Below, piece after piece: positions 55,067 through 62,777 of a stretch of 64,000 nucleotides of DNA. The first letter of the stretch is position 1; the number at the start of each line of letters is the position of its first letter. Both the position numbers and the translations under genes were made by a program. Below the pieces are notes generated by a model, which saw only the letters and a list, made by a program, of their open reading frames with translations, searched no databases and was not told the DNA's origin. Source of the stretch: Clostridia bacterium (GTDB taxonomy: Bacteria; Bacillota; Clostridia; Acetivibrionales; DSM-2933); the NCBI GenBank assembly GCA_026416815.1, contig JAOAEJ010000084.1:1-64000 (forward strand), in the 5' to 3' direction.

Positions 55067-55111
55067 ATCATATTACCCCATTACTCTCCGTAGACTACTA
55101 TAATTTTTATA

Positions 55112-55462
55112 TCAATAAAGTAATATCACAGCCATAATCTCTAAAGGCTCATCTCCTATATTCTCTATCGCATGAGAAGCCCCATCCCCTGTCAGAATAG
55201 CGTCTCCAGTGCTTACTTCATATCTTGTTTCACTTTCTTGGACAAGACCCTTTCCCTTAATTATGTAGTATATTTCCTCTTCGTTGACATGTTCGTGCAT
55301 ACCTATAGAACAGCCTGGATTGAGGACTATTTTAGCACATAGTCTTGACTTTCCCTTAAGCTCTTCCTGCTTAAATACATGCGTCAGTTCTACAGTCCCT
55401 TTTCCACCTCTCATCTGTTCCCTTATTTCCTTAACCATTTCATCGGCCCTTCTAATCATCAT
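55112..55462 (-). CDS. Cupin-domain protein
   Basis: 116 residues of a single cupin barrel. Motif 1 is IGMHEHVNEEEIYYIIKGKG with metal-binding His/His/Glu, motif 2 is GDAILTGDGASHAIEN with His. It probably binds a metal and a small ligand. The start is one of two adjacent ATGs after GGAGGCGGG. Confidence 0.83.
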   Translation of the reverse strand: MMIRRADEMVKEIREQMRGGKGTVELTHVFKQEELKGKSRLCAKIVLNPGCSIGMHEHVNEEEIYYIIKGKGLVQESETRYEVSTGDAILTGDGASHAIENIGDEPLEIMAVILLY

Positions 55463-55500
55463 CCCGCCTCCTTAGAAATAATAAAAAATATCTTTTTCTA

Positions 55501-55633
55501 CTAATACTACTTTGTTATTTTGGAATTTATGATGAAGAAATAACAACTCAAAAACGTTGTCGATTATTTCTTCATCGGCAAATTAAGCTTGAAATTTGCC
55601 ATAATTAAGGTAAATAACAAAGTAGTACTAATC
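55501..55633 (-). repeat. Repeat C, copy 2 (long form)
   Basis: 133 bp. Outer arms CTAATACTACTTTGTTATTT and AAATAACAAAGTAGTACTA, with two internal hairpins: GATGAAGAAATAA-type arms and GGCAAAT / ATTTGCC arms. The copies at 23240 and 62647 are this element with the centre missing. Confidence 0.82.
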
Positions 55634-55733
55634 ACAGTATAACTAATTATATATTTTAAAAAAGCGAATCTCAACCCCTATGTTCCAGCAACGATTAATA
55701 AGTACGTTTTAATACTTAAGTGACTAAAGTTTG

Positions 55734-55752
55734 TAATGTTAAAAAGCACTAG
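55734..55752. repeat. Repeat D fragment
   Basis: TAATGTTAAAAAGCACTAG, one terminal arm only. Confidence 0.5.
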
Positions 55753-55921
55753 ATGTATATTCAATCTCAAATATTATTTTCAACTTATGAAGGAATTTTA
55801 TGGTTCAGGGCGAATATAGTACTTATCAATAGCTGTATCCTGCAAAACTGGAGAAAAGCTTTATATGATTACCTAGGGTTTTGAAAATGGCCATTATACC
55901 ACATAAACTTTTTAAAGAAAG

Positions 55922-56320
55922 GTGGAGATTTTTATCAAAAACATATCTCCTGCAATAGTTAATTTACTTATTTTTGATGAGGTAACAAAGCTTCAAGGAC
56001 GTGACCTTGTATTCAATCCTTTTTTCAAGGCTCCGCCCGCTACGCTATCCTTTGTAACATACACTATGGTCGCCAATGTACCTAATGGCGTCAATAACTT
56101 CAAGTTTAAGCTGACCAACCCCTTAAACGAGGTTATCCATGAAACAAGCCTAAATGCTGTAGAAGTAAAGGATAACGCATTCTATAATGTAATGATTTGG
56201 AATAATGTTCATTTTTCCATGCTTGGGGAACATACAATAACGTTTTATCTTTCTACAGACGACGGATTTGAGCCAACAGGCAGCAATATAATAATTATAG
56301 ATAATCCTCCACAAGCATAA
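55922..56320 (+). CDS. Hypothetical beta-rich protein
   Basis: About 132 residues, beta-strand rich (VNLLIFDEVT, HTITFYLSTDDG) with no membrane segment; it may belong to the DUF6941-like group of small beta-sandwich proteins, but I am not sure. The start is unclear: a GTG at 55922 has a poor site, while AAAGGTGGAG lies six bases before an ATC codon at 55934, as if a former ATG had changed. Confidence 0.6.
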   Translation: MEIFIKNISPAIVNLLIFDEVTKLQGRDLVFNPFFKAPPATLSFVTYTMVANVPNGVNNFKFKLTNPLNEVIHETSLNAVEVKDNAFYNVMIWNNVHFSMLGEHTITFYLSTDDGFEPTGSNIIIIDNPPQA

Positions 56321-56464
56321 ATCTACCAGTTTTCACGTTTATTTCTTGTTTAATAATATGTTTTATTGGAAAAATAAATATTAAAGAGTTCATATAATTT
56401 GACTAAGAATACTTTAGCTTATGACTCTTTATACAGCCAGTAAGGCTTTTTCCATAAAATTTAA

Positions 56465-56493
56465 GTCCTCGATGTAGAATATACTTCGAGGAC
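56465..56493 (+). terminator. Hairpin between the beta-rich protein and the microprotein gene
   Basis: GTCCTCGA pairs with TCGAGGAC around a 13-base loop, followed by ATTATTGTTTT. It could end the upstream transcript or lie in the leader of the microprotein. Confidence 0.5.
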
Positions 56494-56515
56494 ATTATTG
56501 TTTTGGAGGATTATA

Positions 56516-56662
56516 ATGGATGCTGTAATTCATGCTTTCCACAGAAAGACGGAATCAATATGCCCAATCTGTAATGCACCTATGTATATGGTACACTGGC
56601 ATAATAACACCCGCAGCCTGATGTGCCTGAAATGCCACTTTGGGTTCAACTATAAGGACTAG
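56516..56662 (+). CDS. 48-residue zinc-ribbon microprotein
   Basis: ATG at 56516 preceded by TTTTGGAGGATTATA, an excellent ribosome binding site. The peptide has two CxxC knuckles (CPICNAPM and CLKCHFGF) 18 residues apart, plus several His, and ends at a TAG. The layout is that of a rubredoxin-like zinc ribbon. Too short for most gene callers. Function unknown. Confidence 0.7.
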   Translation: MDAVIHAFHRKTESICPICNAPMYMVHWHNNTRSLMCLKCHFGFNYKD

Positions 56663-56695
56663 AAAAGCACCTGGTTCTCTCCCAGAACGTAAAAA

Positions 56696-56720
56696 AACCT
56701 TGTAACAAAGTTACAAGGTT
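56696..56720. terminator. Bidirectional terminator (tRNA-Gln and microprotein)
   Basis: AACCTTGTAAC / GTTACAAGGTT, 11 bp, loop AAA, with T-runs on both strands, between the microprotein stop and the tRNA 3' end. Confidence 0.85.
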
Positions 56721-56723
56721 TTT

Positions 56724-56797
56724 TGGCTGCGGGACTAGGATTCGAACCCAGACAGAATGAGCCAGAGTCATTAGTGCTACCCTTACACAATCCCGCA
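56724..56797 (-). tRNA. tRNA-Gln (anticodon CTG)
   Basis: On the minus strand the cloverleaf is complete: acceptor TGCGGGA / TCCCGCA, D-stem GTGT/GCAC, anticodon stem AATGA/TCATT around the loop CTCTGGC (anticodon CTG), T-arm CTGGG-TTCGAAT-CCTAG. U1-A72 and discriminator G73 match tRNA-Gln identity, and CCA is encoded. A terminator follows. Confidence 0.92.
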
Positions 56798-56882
56798 ACG
56801 CTTTCAACATGATGTATTATAGCACAGCTGATTTTATTGTGCAAGAGTTTTTTTGTATGAAATTTATACTATTTAATAAATT

Positions 56883-57092
56883 TTATAATTCAACGAACTC
56901 TTCGAAGTTGATACCTTTTTCTTTACAAAACCTCAAAAGTGCTCCAACTATTTTCTTGCCTCCCCCAACACCGGTATTAACGAAACGGTGTATATGGGAA
57001 GTATCAACCCCTAATTCTCTACCAAACCTGCTATAGTTTCCTGCACAATATGTGTTAATTAAATCCATTACTTTTGAACGATCTACTCTCAT
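56883..57092 (-). CDS. Small XRE-type regulator
   Basis: 69 residues from the ATG at 57092 (GGGAG upstream). It is a single lambda-repressor-like helix-turn-helix: NYSRFGRELGVDTSHIHRFVNTGVGGGKKIVGALL then KEKGINFEEFVEL. It resembles the N-terminus of the larger regulator at 58119 (FAEECGVDAGHLSRIMRG...GITFEELM). The two regulators flank a large repeat/operator region. Confidence 0.75.
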   Translation of the reverse strand: MRVDRSKVMDLINTYCAGNYSRFGRELGVDTSHIHRFVNTGVGGGKKIVGALLRFCKEKGINFEEFVEL

Positions 57093-57352
57093 CTTGATAC
57101 ACACTCCCTAGAATATTTGTTTTTTATCTCTCTTTTCTAAACATAACAATTTAAACTCTATCTATATATTGGCTTAAATTGTTTTTACTCCGCTGCTTGT
57201 CCGGCTTTATCATTTAAGCAAATGTTCATCACAAACGTTTGCATTACTACTAGCGGAATATTTAATTGGTTCTTAAATCACGAAGGTCTTACAACAATAG
57301 GTATTTCTTATGTTCCCAAGCAATACCCGCACCCCGTTTATTCCTTGATACT

Positions 57353-57368
57353 ATTGCACACAAGCAAT
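57353..57368. promoter_or_regulatory. Palindromic operator-like site P1
   Basis: ATTGCACACAAGCAAT, a dyad of ATTGC and GCAAT. Its exact reverse complement recurs at 57798. It lies upstream of the small XRE gene. Confidence 0.6.
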
Positions 57369-57415
57369 GGCTAAATTTAAACAATAATTTTGTAATACTA
57401 TGTACAATATAAATC

Positions 57416-57740
57416 CCCCTAAAATACAAATTACTACATTTCTTTTTTAAATCTCTCTGTTTACTTCCCCTAAATCTCAAGTAACATTTCTCTTTAAATC
57501 TCTCTGTTTACTTCCCCTAAATCTCAAGTAACATTTCTCTTTAATTCTCTCTGTTTACTTCCCCTAAATCTCAAGTAACATTTCTCTTTAATTCTCTCTG
57601 TTTACTTCCCCTAAATCTCAAGTAACATTTCTTTTTAATTCTCTCTATTTACTTCCCCTAAATCTCAAGTAACATTTCTCTTTAATTCTCTTTGTTTACT
57701 TCCCCTAAATCTCAAGTAACATTTCTCTTTAATTCTCTAA
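57416..57740. repeat. Tandem array of 47-bp units
   Basis: Six units begin at 57467, 57514, 57561, 57608, 57655 and 57702, each exactly 47 bp long, preceded by a degenerate first unit at 57416. Each unit carries a dyad GTTTACTT-N12-AAGTAAC. Units are nearly identical and no spacer differs, so it is not a CRISPR. No coding frame spans it. Confidence 0.9.
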
Positions 57741-57797
57741 TTTATCTCTCTGTGTTAACCAACATCTCCCTGCGTTTCCTTAGCCATTTTTCAAACC

Positions 57798-57813
57798 ATT
57801 GCTTGTGTGCAAT
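57798..57813. promoter_or_regulatory. Palindromic operator-like site P2
   Basis: ATTGCTTGTGTGCAAT, the exact reverse complement of P1. Confidence 0.6.
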
Positions 57814-57828
57814 ATTATTTTACCATTT

Positions 57829-57846
57829 ATTGCGTCCACATGCAAT
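57829..57846. promoter_or_regulatory. Palindromic operator-like site P3
   Basis: ATTGCGTCCACATGCAAT, same half sites with two extra central bases. Confidence 0.55.
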
Positions 57847-57870
57847 ATTTTTACAAAATTTTTTTAAATC

Positions 57871-57886
57871 ATTGCATGTACGCAAT
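57871..57886. promoter_or_regulatory. Palindromic operator-like site P4
   Basis: ATTGCATGTACGCAAT, same half sites and spacing as P1 and P2, about 230 bp upstream of the larger XRE gene. Confidence 0.6.
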
Positions 57887-57957
57887 AAAAGTTATAAAAT
57901 GTATATGTATAGTAAGTTTATGTATTTTTACTATGTAAAAAGTCTGTCACTATGATA

Positions 57958-58060
57958 AAGATAGTTTACTGGAAACCTAGTAACTTCTATTTAGGCAATG
58001 AGCTGCAGCAAGTGCGTTTTCTCTAACTGGATAAAATCACTTTCACAGTAAACTATCTAT
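57958..58060 (-). repeat. Repeat B, copy 4
   Basis: Arms ATAGTTTACT / AGTAAACTAT. The interior (AATGAGCTG, CTGGATAAAATCACTTTC) matches the reverse complement of the nested copy at 36293. Confidence 0.75.
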
Positions 58061-58118
58061 CTATGGATTACTCGGGAGAATACTTAGAAATATAATATTT
58101 TATCAAGGGGTATAATTA

Positions 58119-58754
58119 ATGGCAAATGACTACAGCAAACTTATTGAATTATTATCTAAATGTAAAGGTAATCGCTCCCTCAATAAATTTGCCGAGGAAT
58201 GCGGGGTTGATGCCGGACACCTATCCAGGATTATGCGTGGAATAATGGTAAATCCCCCCAACCCTGATACTCTTAGAAAAATAGCAGAAAATGCGCATAA
58301 TGGCATAACTTTTGAGGAGTTGATGTTGGCTGCAGGCTATCTAGAGAAGAAATTTGTCGGGAGCAGCCTTGCTTTATTGCGCGGAAAAAGGACTTACGAT
58401 GAACTCTCTAAATTTATAAAAGGAAAAGTAGGTATAAGCCTTAGCCCCTGGCTGCTTGAAAGATACGAAAAAGAACTGGAACAGCCCGACGAAGCGATTA
58501 TTGAATATCTAGCCACTGCGGAAAATATGGAGGCGGAGTTTTTTTACCAAGTAAATAATGAAAGTACTATGGAGATAATGAAGGTTAAAGAAGCTCCGGC
58601 AGATACTAAGTATTCCTTTATGAGTAAGGAAGTAGAGGATTGGGTTATGAACTCCGAGAACTACCCTTATATTGAGTTTATATATAATGCATATAAGGCA
58701 GGTATACCAAAGGAGTTATTAAATAAGGCTGAAATATCAATAAAGATAAAATAA
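58119..58754 (+). CDS. XRE-family transcriptional regulator with C-terminal domain
   Basis: 211 residues: an N-terminal XRE helix-turn-helix (SLNKFAEECGVDAGHLSRIMRGIMVNPPNPDTLRKIAENA; about 20-62) and a C-terminal region of unknown fold. The ATG follows AGGGGTATAATTA. Several palindromes in the spacer upstream are candidate operators, suggesting autoregulation. It converges on the AgrD-like gene with a shared terminator. Confidence 0.8.
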   Translation: MANDYSKLIELLSKCKGNRSLNKFAEECGVDAGHLSRIMRGIMVNPPNPDTLRKIAENAHNGITFEELMLAAGYLEKKFVGSSLALLRGKRTYDELSKFIKGKVGISLSPWLLERYEKELEQPDEAIIEYLATAENMEAEFFYQVNNESTMEIMKVKEAPADTKYSFMSKEVEDWVMNSENYPYIEFIYNAYKAGIPKELLNKAEISIKIK

Positions 58755-58790
58755 AAAAATGAAGAGACTCGAAAGTCTCTTCATTTTTTT
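58753..58790. terminator. Bidirectional terminator
   Basis: AAAAAAATGAAGAGACT pairs with AGTCTCTTCATTTTTTT around a 4-base loop. It serves the XRE gene and overlaps the stop codon of the AgrD-like gene on the other strand. Confidence 0.9.
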
Positions 58791-58900
58791 AGGCATTTCG
58801 GCGTTTTAGGCTGGTATAAGAATAACCAACAAGCTGTACTGGCCGAAATGAGCGCTATAAAAGCCGCTAGTGCACCAATTAGAGTATAGACTTTTTTCAT
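58781..58900 (-). CDS. AgrD-like cyclic autoinducer peptide precursor
   Basis: 39 codons, ATG at 58900 after GAAGGAGTGATAGT. The peptide has an N-terminal amphipathic/hydrophobic leader (MKKVYTLIGALAAFIALISA) and a C-terminal block STACWLFLYQPKTPKCLKK. A conserved Cys followed by aromatic residues and YQPxxPKxLKK is the hallmark of clostridial AgrD-type cyclic lactone peptides. The gene starts 13 bp after the stop of the membrane sensor gene and is probably cotranscribed. No AgrB protease is found in the window. It is below usual gene-calling length. Confidence 0.8.
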   Translation of the reverse strand: MKKVYTLIGALAAFIALISASTACWLFLYQPKTPKCLKK

Positions 58901-58913
58901 ACTATCACTCCTT

Positions 58914-59810
58914 CTATGGTTCTTCGTATAATTTATTTACGTGTTTATTTATGTCCGTTAGTACAAGCTCAATTTTTTCAAACTTCCTGTTACTAGCATA
59001 AGCCTCCAATATGCTAGTTAATGTTTTTAATCTTTCTTTAGTCAAAGCTCTCTCATATGATTCTTTGCTTGTTATATGATATACAGCTACCCATAGCAGT
59101 GCCAAATTAAGAATTGGAAAAGTTAAAATTGTTTCAATTATTATTAATTGGGTTGTAAAAGATAAGTTGGCTAGTATCTTATCAAACGCTATAAACTTGC
59201 ACATTATACATATAAATACTAGGTTTAATATAATAGTTAAAACCGTTGCTGAAGTCAATGTTTTACTTTTTGCTATTGTCTTAATAAAGTTAACCTTTAG
59301 ATAGTTACCTTTTTTAATCAGTACATATAAAATTAAAGAAAATTCTACAACCCTTTCAGGGATTTTCAAAATAAAACTTTGTAGACCAAGTACATCTAAT
59401 TCGTTCATGTTGGTATTTGTAGCATAAAAAATTATAGGTATATAGGAAAACTGGATTATAGACATAACTACAAACCCCAGCATAACACTTACTAACATTT
59501 TCAGCATGTCCTTAACTGCAATTATCTTATATGCTATAGACATCAAAAAAGTCACTGTTACAACTCCAATTAGAAGCATATAGGTATCTAATCCTTTATA
59601 GAAAGTAATTAAAATATTAGATAGTATAGCTCCTCCTAAAACTGGAATAGTAAGCTTTATAATATTTCTAAAGTTAAATCTTAACAAATCAAAACGTCTT
59701 AAAAGTATAAGGGTAAATGCAACAAGAAAAACTTGTTCAGGAACAGATACAATAAATATATTAGCCACTATTTTTAATATAGTGTTCATATCTAACTCGG
59801 AAAGAAACAT
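58914..59810 (-). CDS. AgrC-like membrane sensor without kinase domain
   Basis: 298 residues from the ATG at 59810 (GGAGG ten bases upstream): six to seven hydrophobic segments over residues 10-240, then a short helical cytosolic tail (ALTKERLKTLTSILEAYASNRKFEKIELVLTDINKHV). The tail aligns in position with the dimerisation helices of AgrC-type kinases but has no phospho-acceptor His in the usual place, and the ATPase domain is absent. It could be a dominant-negative receptor, a transporter-like partner or a decayed kinase. The AgrD-like gene follows. Confidence 0.7.
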   Translation of the reverse strand: MFLSELDMNTILKIVANIFIVSVPEQVFLVAFTLILLRRFDLLRFNFRNIIKLTIPVLGGAILSNILITFYKGLDTYMLLIGVVTVTFLMSIAYKIIAVKDMLKMLVSVMLGFVVMSIIQFSYIPIIFYATNTNMNELDVLGLQSFILKIPERVVEFSLILYVLIKKGNYLKVNFIKTIAKSKTLTSATVLTIILNLVFICIMCKFIAFDKILANLSFTTQLIIIETILTFPILNLALLWVAVYHITSKESYERALTKERLKTLTSILEAYASNRKFEKIELVLTDINKHVNKLYEEP

Positions 59811-60193
59811 CGTATTTTGACCTCCAAACTCCTCCAACTATGGCTAGCAAAAACGATTACTATAGATAACACATCTACTTATATATCAAGCTTAATAATA
59901 TTTGAATTACAATGAATTGACCAAAGTTGTTGTTTAGTATTTATACATTTTGAACAAATCTTTAAAGTAAAAATTTAAATTTTTCAATGATATTTTACAA
60001 ATTTATAATAACATGTTTTTACAATAAAAACAATATATTTGGGCATTTTTATGTTATTCGACTTTATTCTTCAGAATATTTATCCAGTAACTGTTTTTTT
60101 AGCTGTTATGTCCCCGTTTTATTGGGTATAAATTGTATATCCTTGAATGGTAAGAGTTAATTATTGAACTTATTTATAATAGGAGGTAACACA
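59811..60193. other. AT-rich spacer, no gene seen
   Basis: Divergent promoter region for the sensor and bcp genes. No clear structure seen. Confidence 0.45.
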
Positions 60194-60658
60194 ATGAAAC
60201 CCGAAATCGGAAAAGCTGCTCCTGACTTTGATTTACCGTCAAATAAGGGGTATAATATTACCCTTGATTCCCTTAAGGGTAAAAAGATTATTTTATATTT
60301 CTATCCTAAAGATAATACCCCGGGTTGTACAAAAGAGGCTTGTGCCTTTAGAGATATATTCTCCGAGTTTACTGAAAGGGGTATCGAAGTTATCGGTATA
60401 AGTAAAGATAGTATAAAGTCTCATGATAAGTTTGCAGTAAAGCATAGCCTTCCCTTTACCCTACTGTCCGATACTGATGGAACTACTGTTGAAAAGTATG
60501 GGGTGTGGGTTGAAAAGAAGCTTTATGGAAGAAAGTATATGGGGATTGAAAGAAGTACCTTTTTGATAGATGAGAACGGTCTTCTCGAAAAAATATGGGA
60601 GAACGTCTCACCTGATAAGCATATAGGCCAAATATTATCACATATAAATAATACATAA
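60194..60658 (+). CDS. bcp: Thioredoxin-dependent thiol peroxidase (Bcp/PrxQ)
   Basis: 154 residues from the ATG at 60194, behind ATAGGAGGTAACAC. Contains FYPKDNTPGCTKEACAFRD with peroxidatic and resolving cysteines five apart, and GIERSTFLIDENG. It reduces peroxides using thioredoxin. An in-frame extension of ten codons lacks a site. Possibly cotranscribed with the next gene (17-bp gap). Confidence 0.92.
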   Translation: MKPEIGKAAPDFDLPSNKGYNITLDSLKGKKIILYFYPKDNTPGCTKEACAFRDIFSEFTERGIEVIGISKDSIKSHDKFAVKHSLPFTLLSDTDGTTVEKYGVWVEKKLYGRKYMGIERSTFLIDENGLLEKIWENVSPDKHIGQILSHINNT

Positions 60659-60675
60659 ATGCTAGGAGGGATTTT

Positions 60676-60990
60676 ATGAAGGCTAATGATTTATTGGTTT
60701 CTAATCTTCACATCTCTGAGGATGAATACAGCTACAGGGGAATATTTACCCTTTCTGCTGGAGATAAAGCATTGAGCATTGAACTGTCGGATATGGATAA
60801 TAGTTCTATAATACAAGAGATAAGAAGCTTTTTCTCACTGGAGAATTCAAACAATGAAATCAGAGAAACTATCATGAATCAATTAGTTGAAAAGGCAGCA
60901 TTATCCTCCAAAACAACTGAGGGTAAAAAATACCAAGAGGAAAAAGGCATAAATGCCGATAAAGCAGCTGGGTCTCTTGATATAGCTTAA
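60676..60990 (+). CDS. Small hypothetical protein
   Basis: 104 residues, acidic and soluble (YSYRGIFTLSAGDKALSIELSDMDNSS then a helical C-terminus). Good start after GGAGGGATTTT, 17 bp after bcp. Family not recognised. Confidence 0.65.
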   Translation: MKANDLLVSNLHISEDEYSYRGIFTLSAGDKALSIELSDMDNSSIIQEIRSFFSLENSNNEIRETIMNQLVEKAALSSKTTEGKKYQEEKGINADKAAGSLDIA

Positions 60991-61009
60991 GTACTACCGC
61001 TTGTAAGTT

Positions 61010-61032
61010 AAAGCAGCTTGATATAGCTGCTT
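61010..61032 (+). terminator. Terminator after the bcp unit
   Basis: AAAGCAGCT / AGCTGCTTT with a short loop and TTCTATTTT. Confidence 0.8.
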
Positions 61033-61137
61033 TTCTATTTTCTGAGGTTCTATAGGTAAATTAGTTTAATTGGTTTGATATGGAGCTAGTATGTTTTATA
61101 TAAATTTTCCATACCAGTAGCATTTAAAATAAAAGAG

Positions 61138-61182
61138 GCCGGTAAGAGAGCCAAATAATATGGATTTGGCTCTCTTACCGGC
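61138..61182. terminator. Second, bidirectional terminator
   Basis: A perfect 19-bp stem (outer sequence GCCGGTAAGAGAGC) with a 7-base loop, between the convergent genes ending at 60990 and 61237. Confidence 0.85.
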
Positions 61183-61236
61183 TTTGAGGGCAATTTTTGT
61201 TGGGAATTTATAGCAATACCTACTTTGATTTCATTC

Positions 61237-62352
61237 TTAATCTTCTAAATTTTGAGTTGATTTACCATGTTTTTTACTTTCTTTCTTTTCAAGTCTTTCT
61301 TTGGCTTTTTCATACTTTTCATTTATCTTAGCTTCCTTTTTTGCCTTTTGTTGTTCTAATTTTTCTTTGCGCTTTTCAGCTTTGTCAGCTTCTTTTTGAA
61401 GCTTTTCCTTTGCCTTTTCACTTATACTTTTATCTTCCTCTTTATCTCCATCTTCTATATCTTTAGTTATTTGTTCTTTATACGCTTCTACCTCATCCTT
61501 TATTTTCTCTGCATTTTCCTTGGCTTGTTCAGCTTGCTGCAACTGCTCCTGAGCGGTCTTAATTTTAGCCTCATCACCTACTGCTTGTGCTGCTTTTAAC
61601 TCGGTTTTTGCCTGGCTGAATTCAGCTTTTGCCTGAGAAAACTCTTTTTTTGCTTGTACAAACGTCTGTACAGCCAGGGTTTTCTTTACTGTTTCGGTTA
61701 CGGCGGTTTTCAAGACTTCAGCCGATTCCTGCGGAACTACTCCGGTTGCTTTTATCACCAGTTTATCCGCAGTTAACTCCACTATTCTTATATCATCAAG
61801 AATAGGGTTTACATCTTTACCGTCTTCCGCTGCCTCCTTGATTTTTTCATTGGCTTTTTCAACTGTCACTATATAAGCTTTCATAACCTTTTCAACCAAT
61901 TGCTGTTTATTTTTTTCTGTCATGATCGCGGCCTCCGCAAGCCTTTCATTAGCTAGGCTTACCAATAATTCTGCTTTGCCTTCCGGTGAGAAAGTTATAC
62001 TAACCTGAATGCTTTCAACAAGACGTTTGAGAGGATATAATAAATTATCGGGAGTTATACTCACCTGAGGTTGTGTATTTCCTGCTTCCGTAGTATTTGT
62101 AAGAGCATTTGTAGTGCCGGGTACACTTGCAGCTTCTGTGATTGCAGGGGTAGCAGATGGTGTTACTGTAGTGTTTGCATTTTGAGTGGTCATTGTTGTA
62201 CCGGTGTTAGCTGTCGCATTTGTTGTAGGAGTGCTTGCTGTAGTAGTTGCTGATGTTGTTATGTCTGTTGACTGAGTTTGTGCAAAAGCGTATGAAGAAC
62301 TGATAATTGTTGCGACTGTGACACATAGTAATATTTCAATAAACTTTTTCAT
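61237..62352 (-). CDS. Secreted DUF5667-like protein with coiled-coil tail
   Basis: 371 residues from the ATG at 62352 (GGAGGAG upstream). Signal peptide (about 1-24), a Thr/Ala/Asn-rich linker (about 25-95), a DUF5667-like domain (about 98-215, starting PDNLLYPLKRLVESIQVSITFSPEGKAELLVSLANERLAEA), and a long charged coiled coil rich in Lys/Glu/Ala (about 225-370). Surface or cell-wall role likely; the specific function is unknown. Confidence 0.78.
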   Translation of the reverse strand: MKKFIEILLCVTVATIISSSYAFAQTQSTDITTSATTTASTPTTNATANTGTTMTTQNANTTVTPSATPAITEAASVPGTTNALTNTTEAGNTQPQVSITPDNLLYPLKRLVESIQVSITFSPEGKAELLVSLANERLAEAAIMTEKNKQQLVEKVMKAYIVTVEKANEKIKEAAEDGKDVNPILDDIRIVELTADKLVIKATGVVPQESAEVLKTAVTETVKKTLAVQTFVQAKKEFSQAKAEFSQAKTELKAAQAVGDEAKIKTAQEQLQQAEQAKENAEKIKDEVEAYKEQITKDIEDGDKEEDKSISEKAKEKLQKEADKAEKRKEKLEQQKAKKEAKINEKYEKAKERLEKKESKKHGKSTQNLED

Positions 62353-62777
62353 ATACATCTCCTCCTTTAAGCTTCTCAGACAGGCCTTATCCTTTGACTT
62401 AATTTGTTTTGTTTGCTTACACTATATACTTTCGTCTCTATTGATTTTTTTCTGGGGTACTCTATTTAATTTTCGAATAACGGCATTAAAAAGGGATAAT
62501 CTAATAAGGATAGAACTGAATATCTTTTCAAACGGTTATCGATTTTCCTAGCTGGAAAACACTTTTGTAGTGACTTATATAAAAGTAAGCCGGTATAATT
62601 TACAATCCGGCTTATATTTATGTTATAATCTTTTAGGCTTTATTTATTAGTACTACTTTGTTATTTACCTTAATTATAGCAATTCCAAAATAACAAAGCA
62701 GTATTAGTGATTGATAAAAATTGCTATATAGTAAACTATTCACTTACTATTTCAAAACAATTACATATGGAGGATTT
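62353..62777. other. Divergent promoter region with repeat C
   Basis: No gene; holds repeat C copy 3 at 62647-62710 and presumably both divergent promoters. Confidence 0.5.
62647..62710 (+). repeat. Repeat C, copy 3 (short form)
   Basis: TAGTACTACTTTGTTATTTA on the left and AAATAACAAAGCAGTATTA on the right, about 64 bp; very similar to copy 1 at 23240. Confidence 0.8.

Larger units (their letters stand above)
55463..55921. other. Spacer holding repeat C (long) and a repeat D fragment
   Basis: No gene. It contains repeat C copy 2 (55501-55633) and half of a repeat D (55734-55752). Confidence 0.6.
57093..58118. other. Regulatory/repeat island between two XRE genes
   Basis: About 1 kb without genes. 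It holds one ATTGC-GCAAT palindrome near 57353, six and a half tandem 47-bp units (57416-57740), three more palindromes (57798-57886) and repeat B copy 4 (57958-58060). Confidence 0.7.

Noticed and set aside
57289-57480. 63-codon minus-strand frame over P1 and the first tandem unit
   Set aside because: Low-quality composition, no ribosome binding site, and it overlaps operator-like DNA.
57416-57740. CRISPR array
   Set aside because: The 47-bp units are contiguous with no unique spacers and there are no cas genes.
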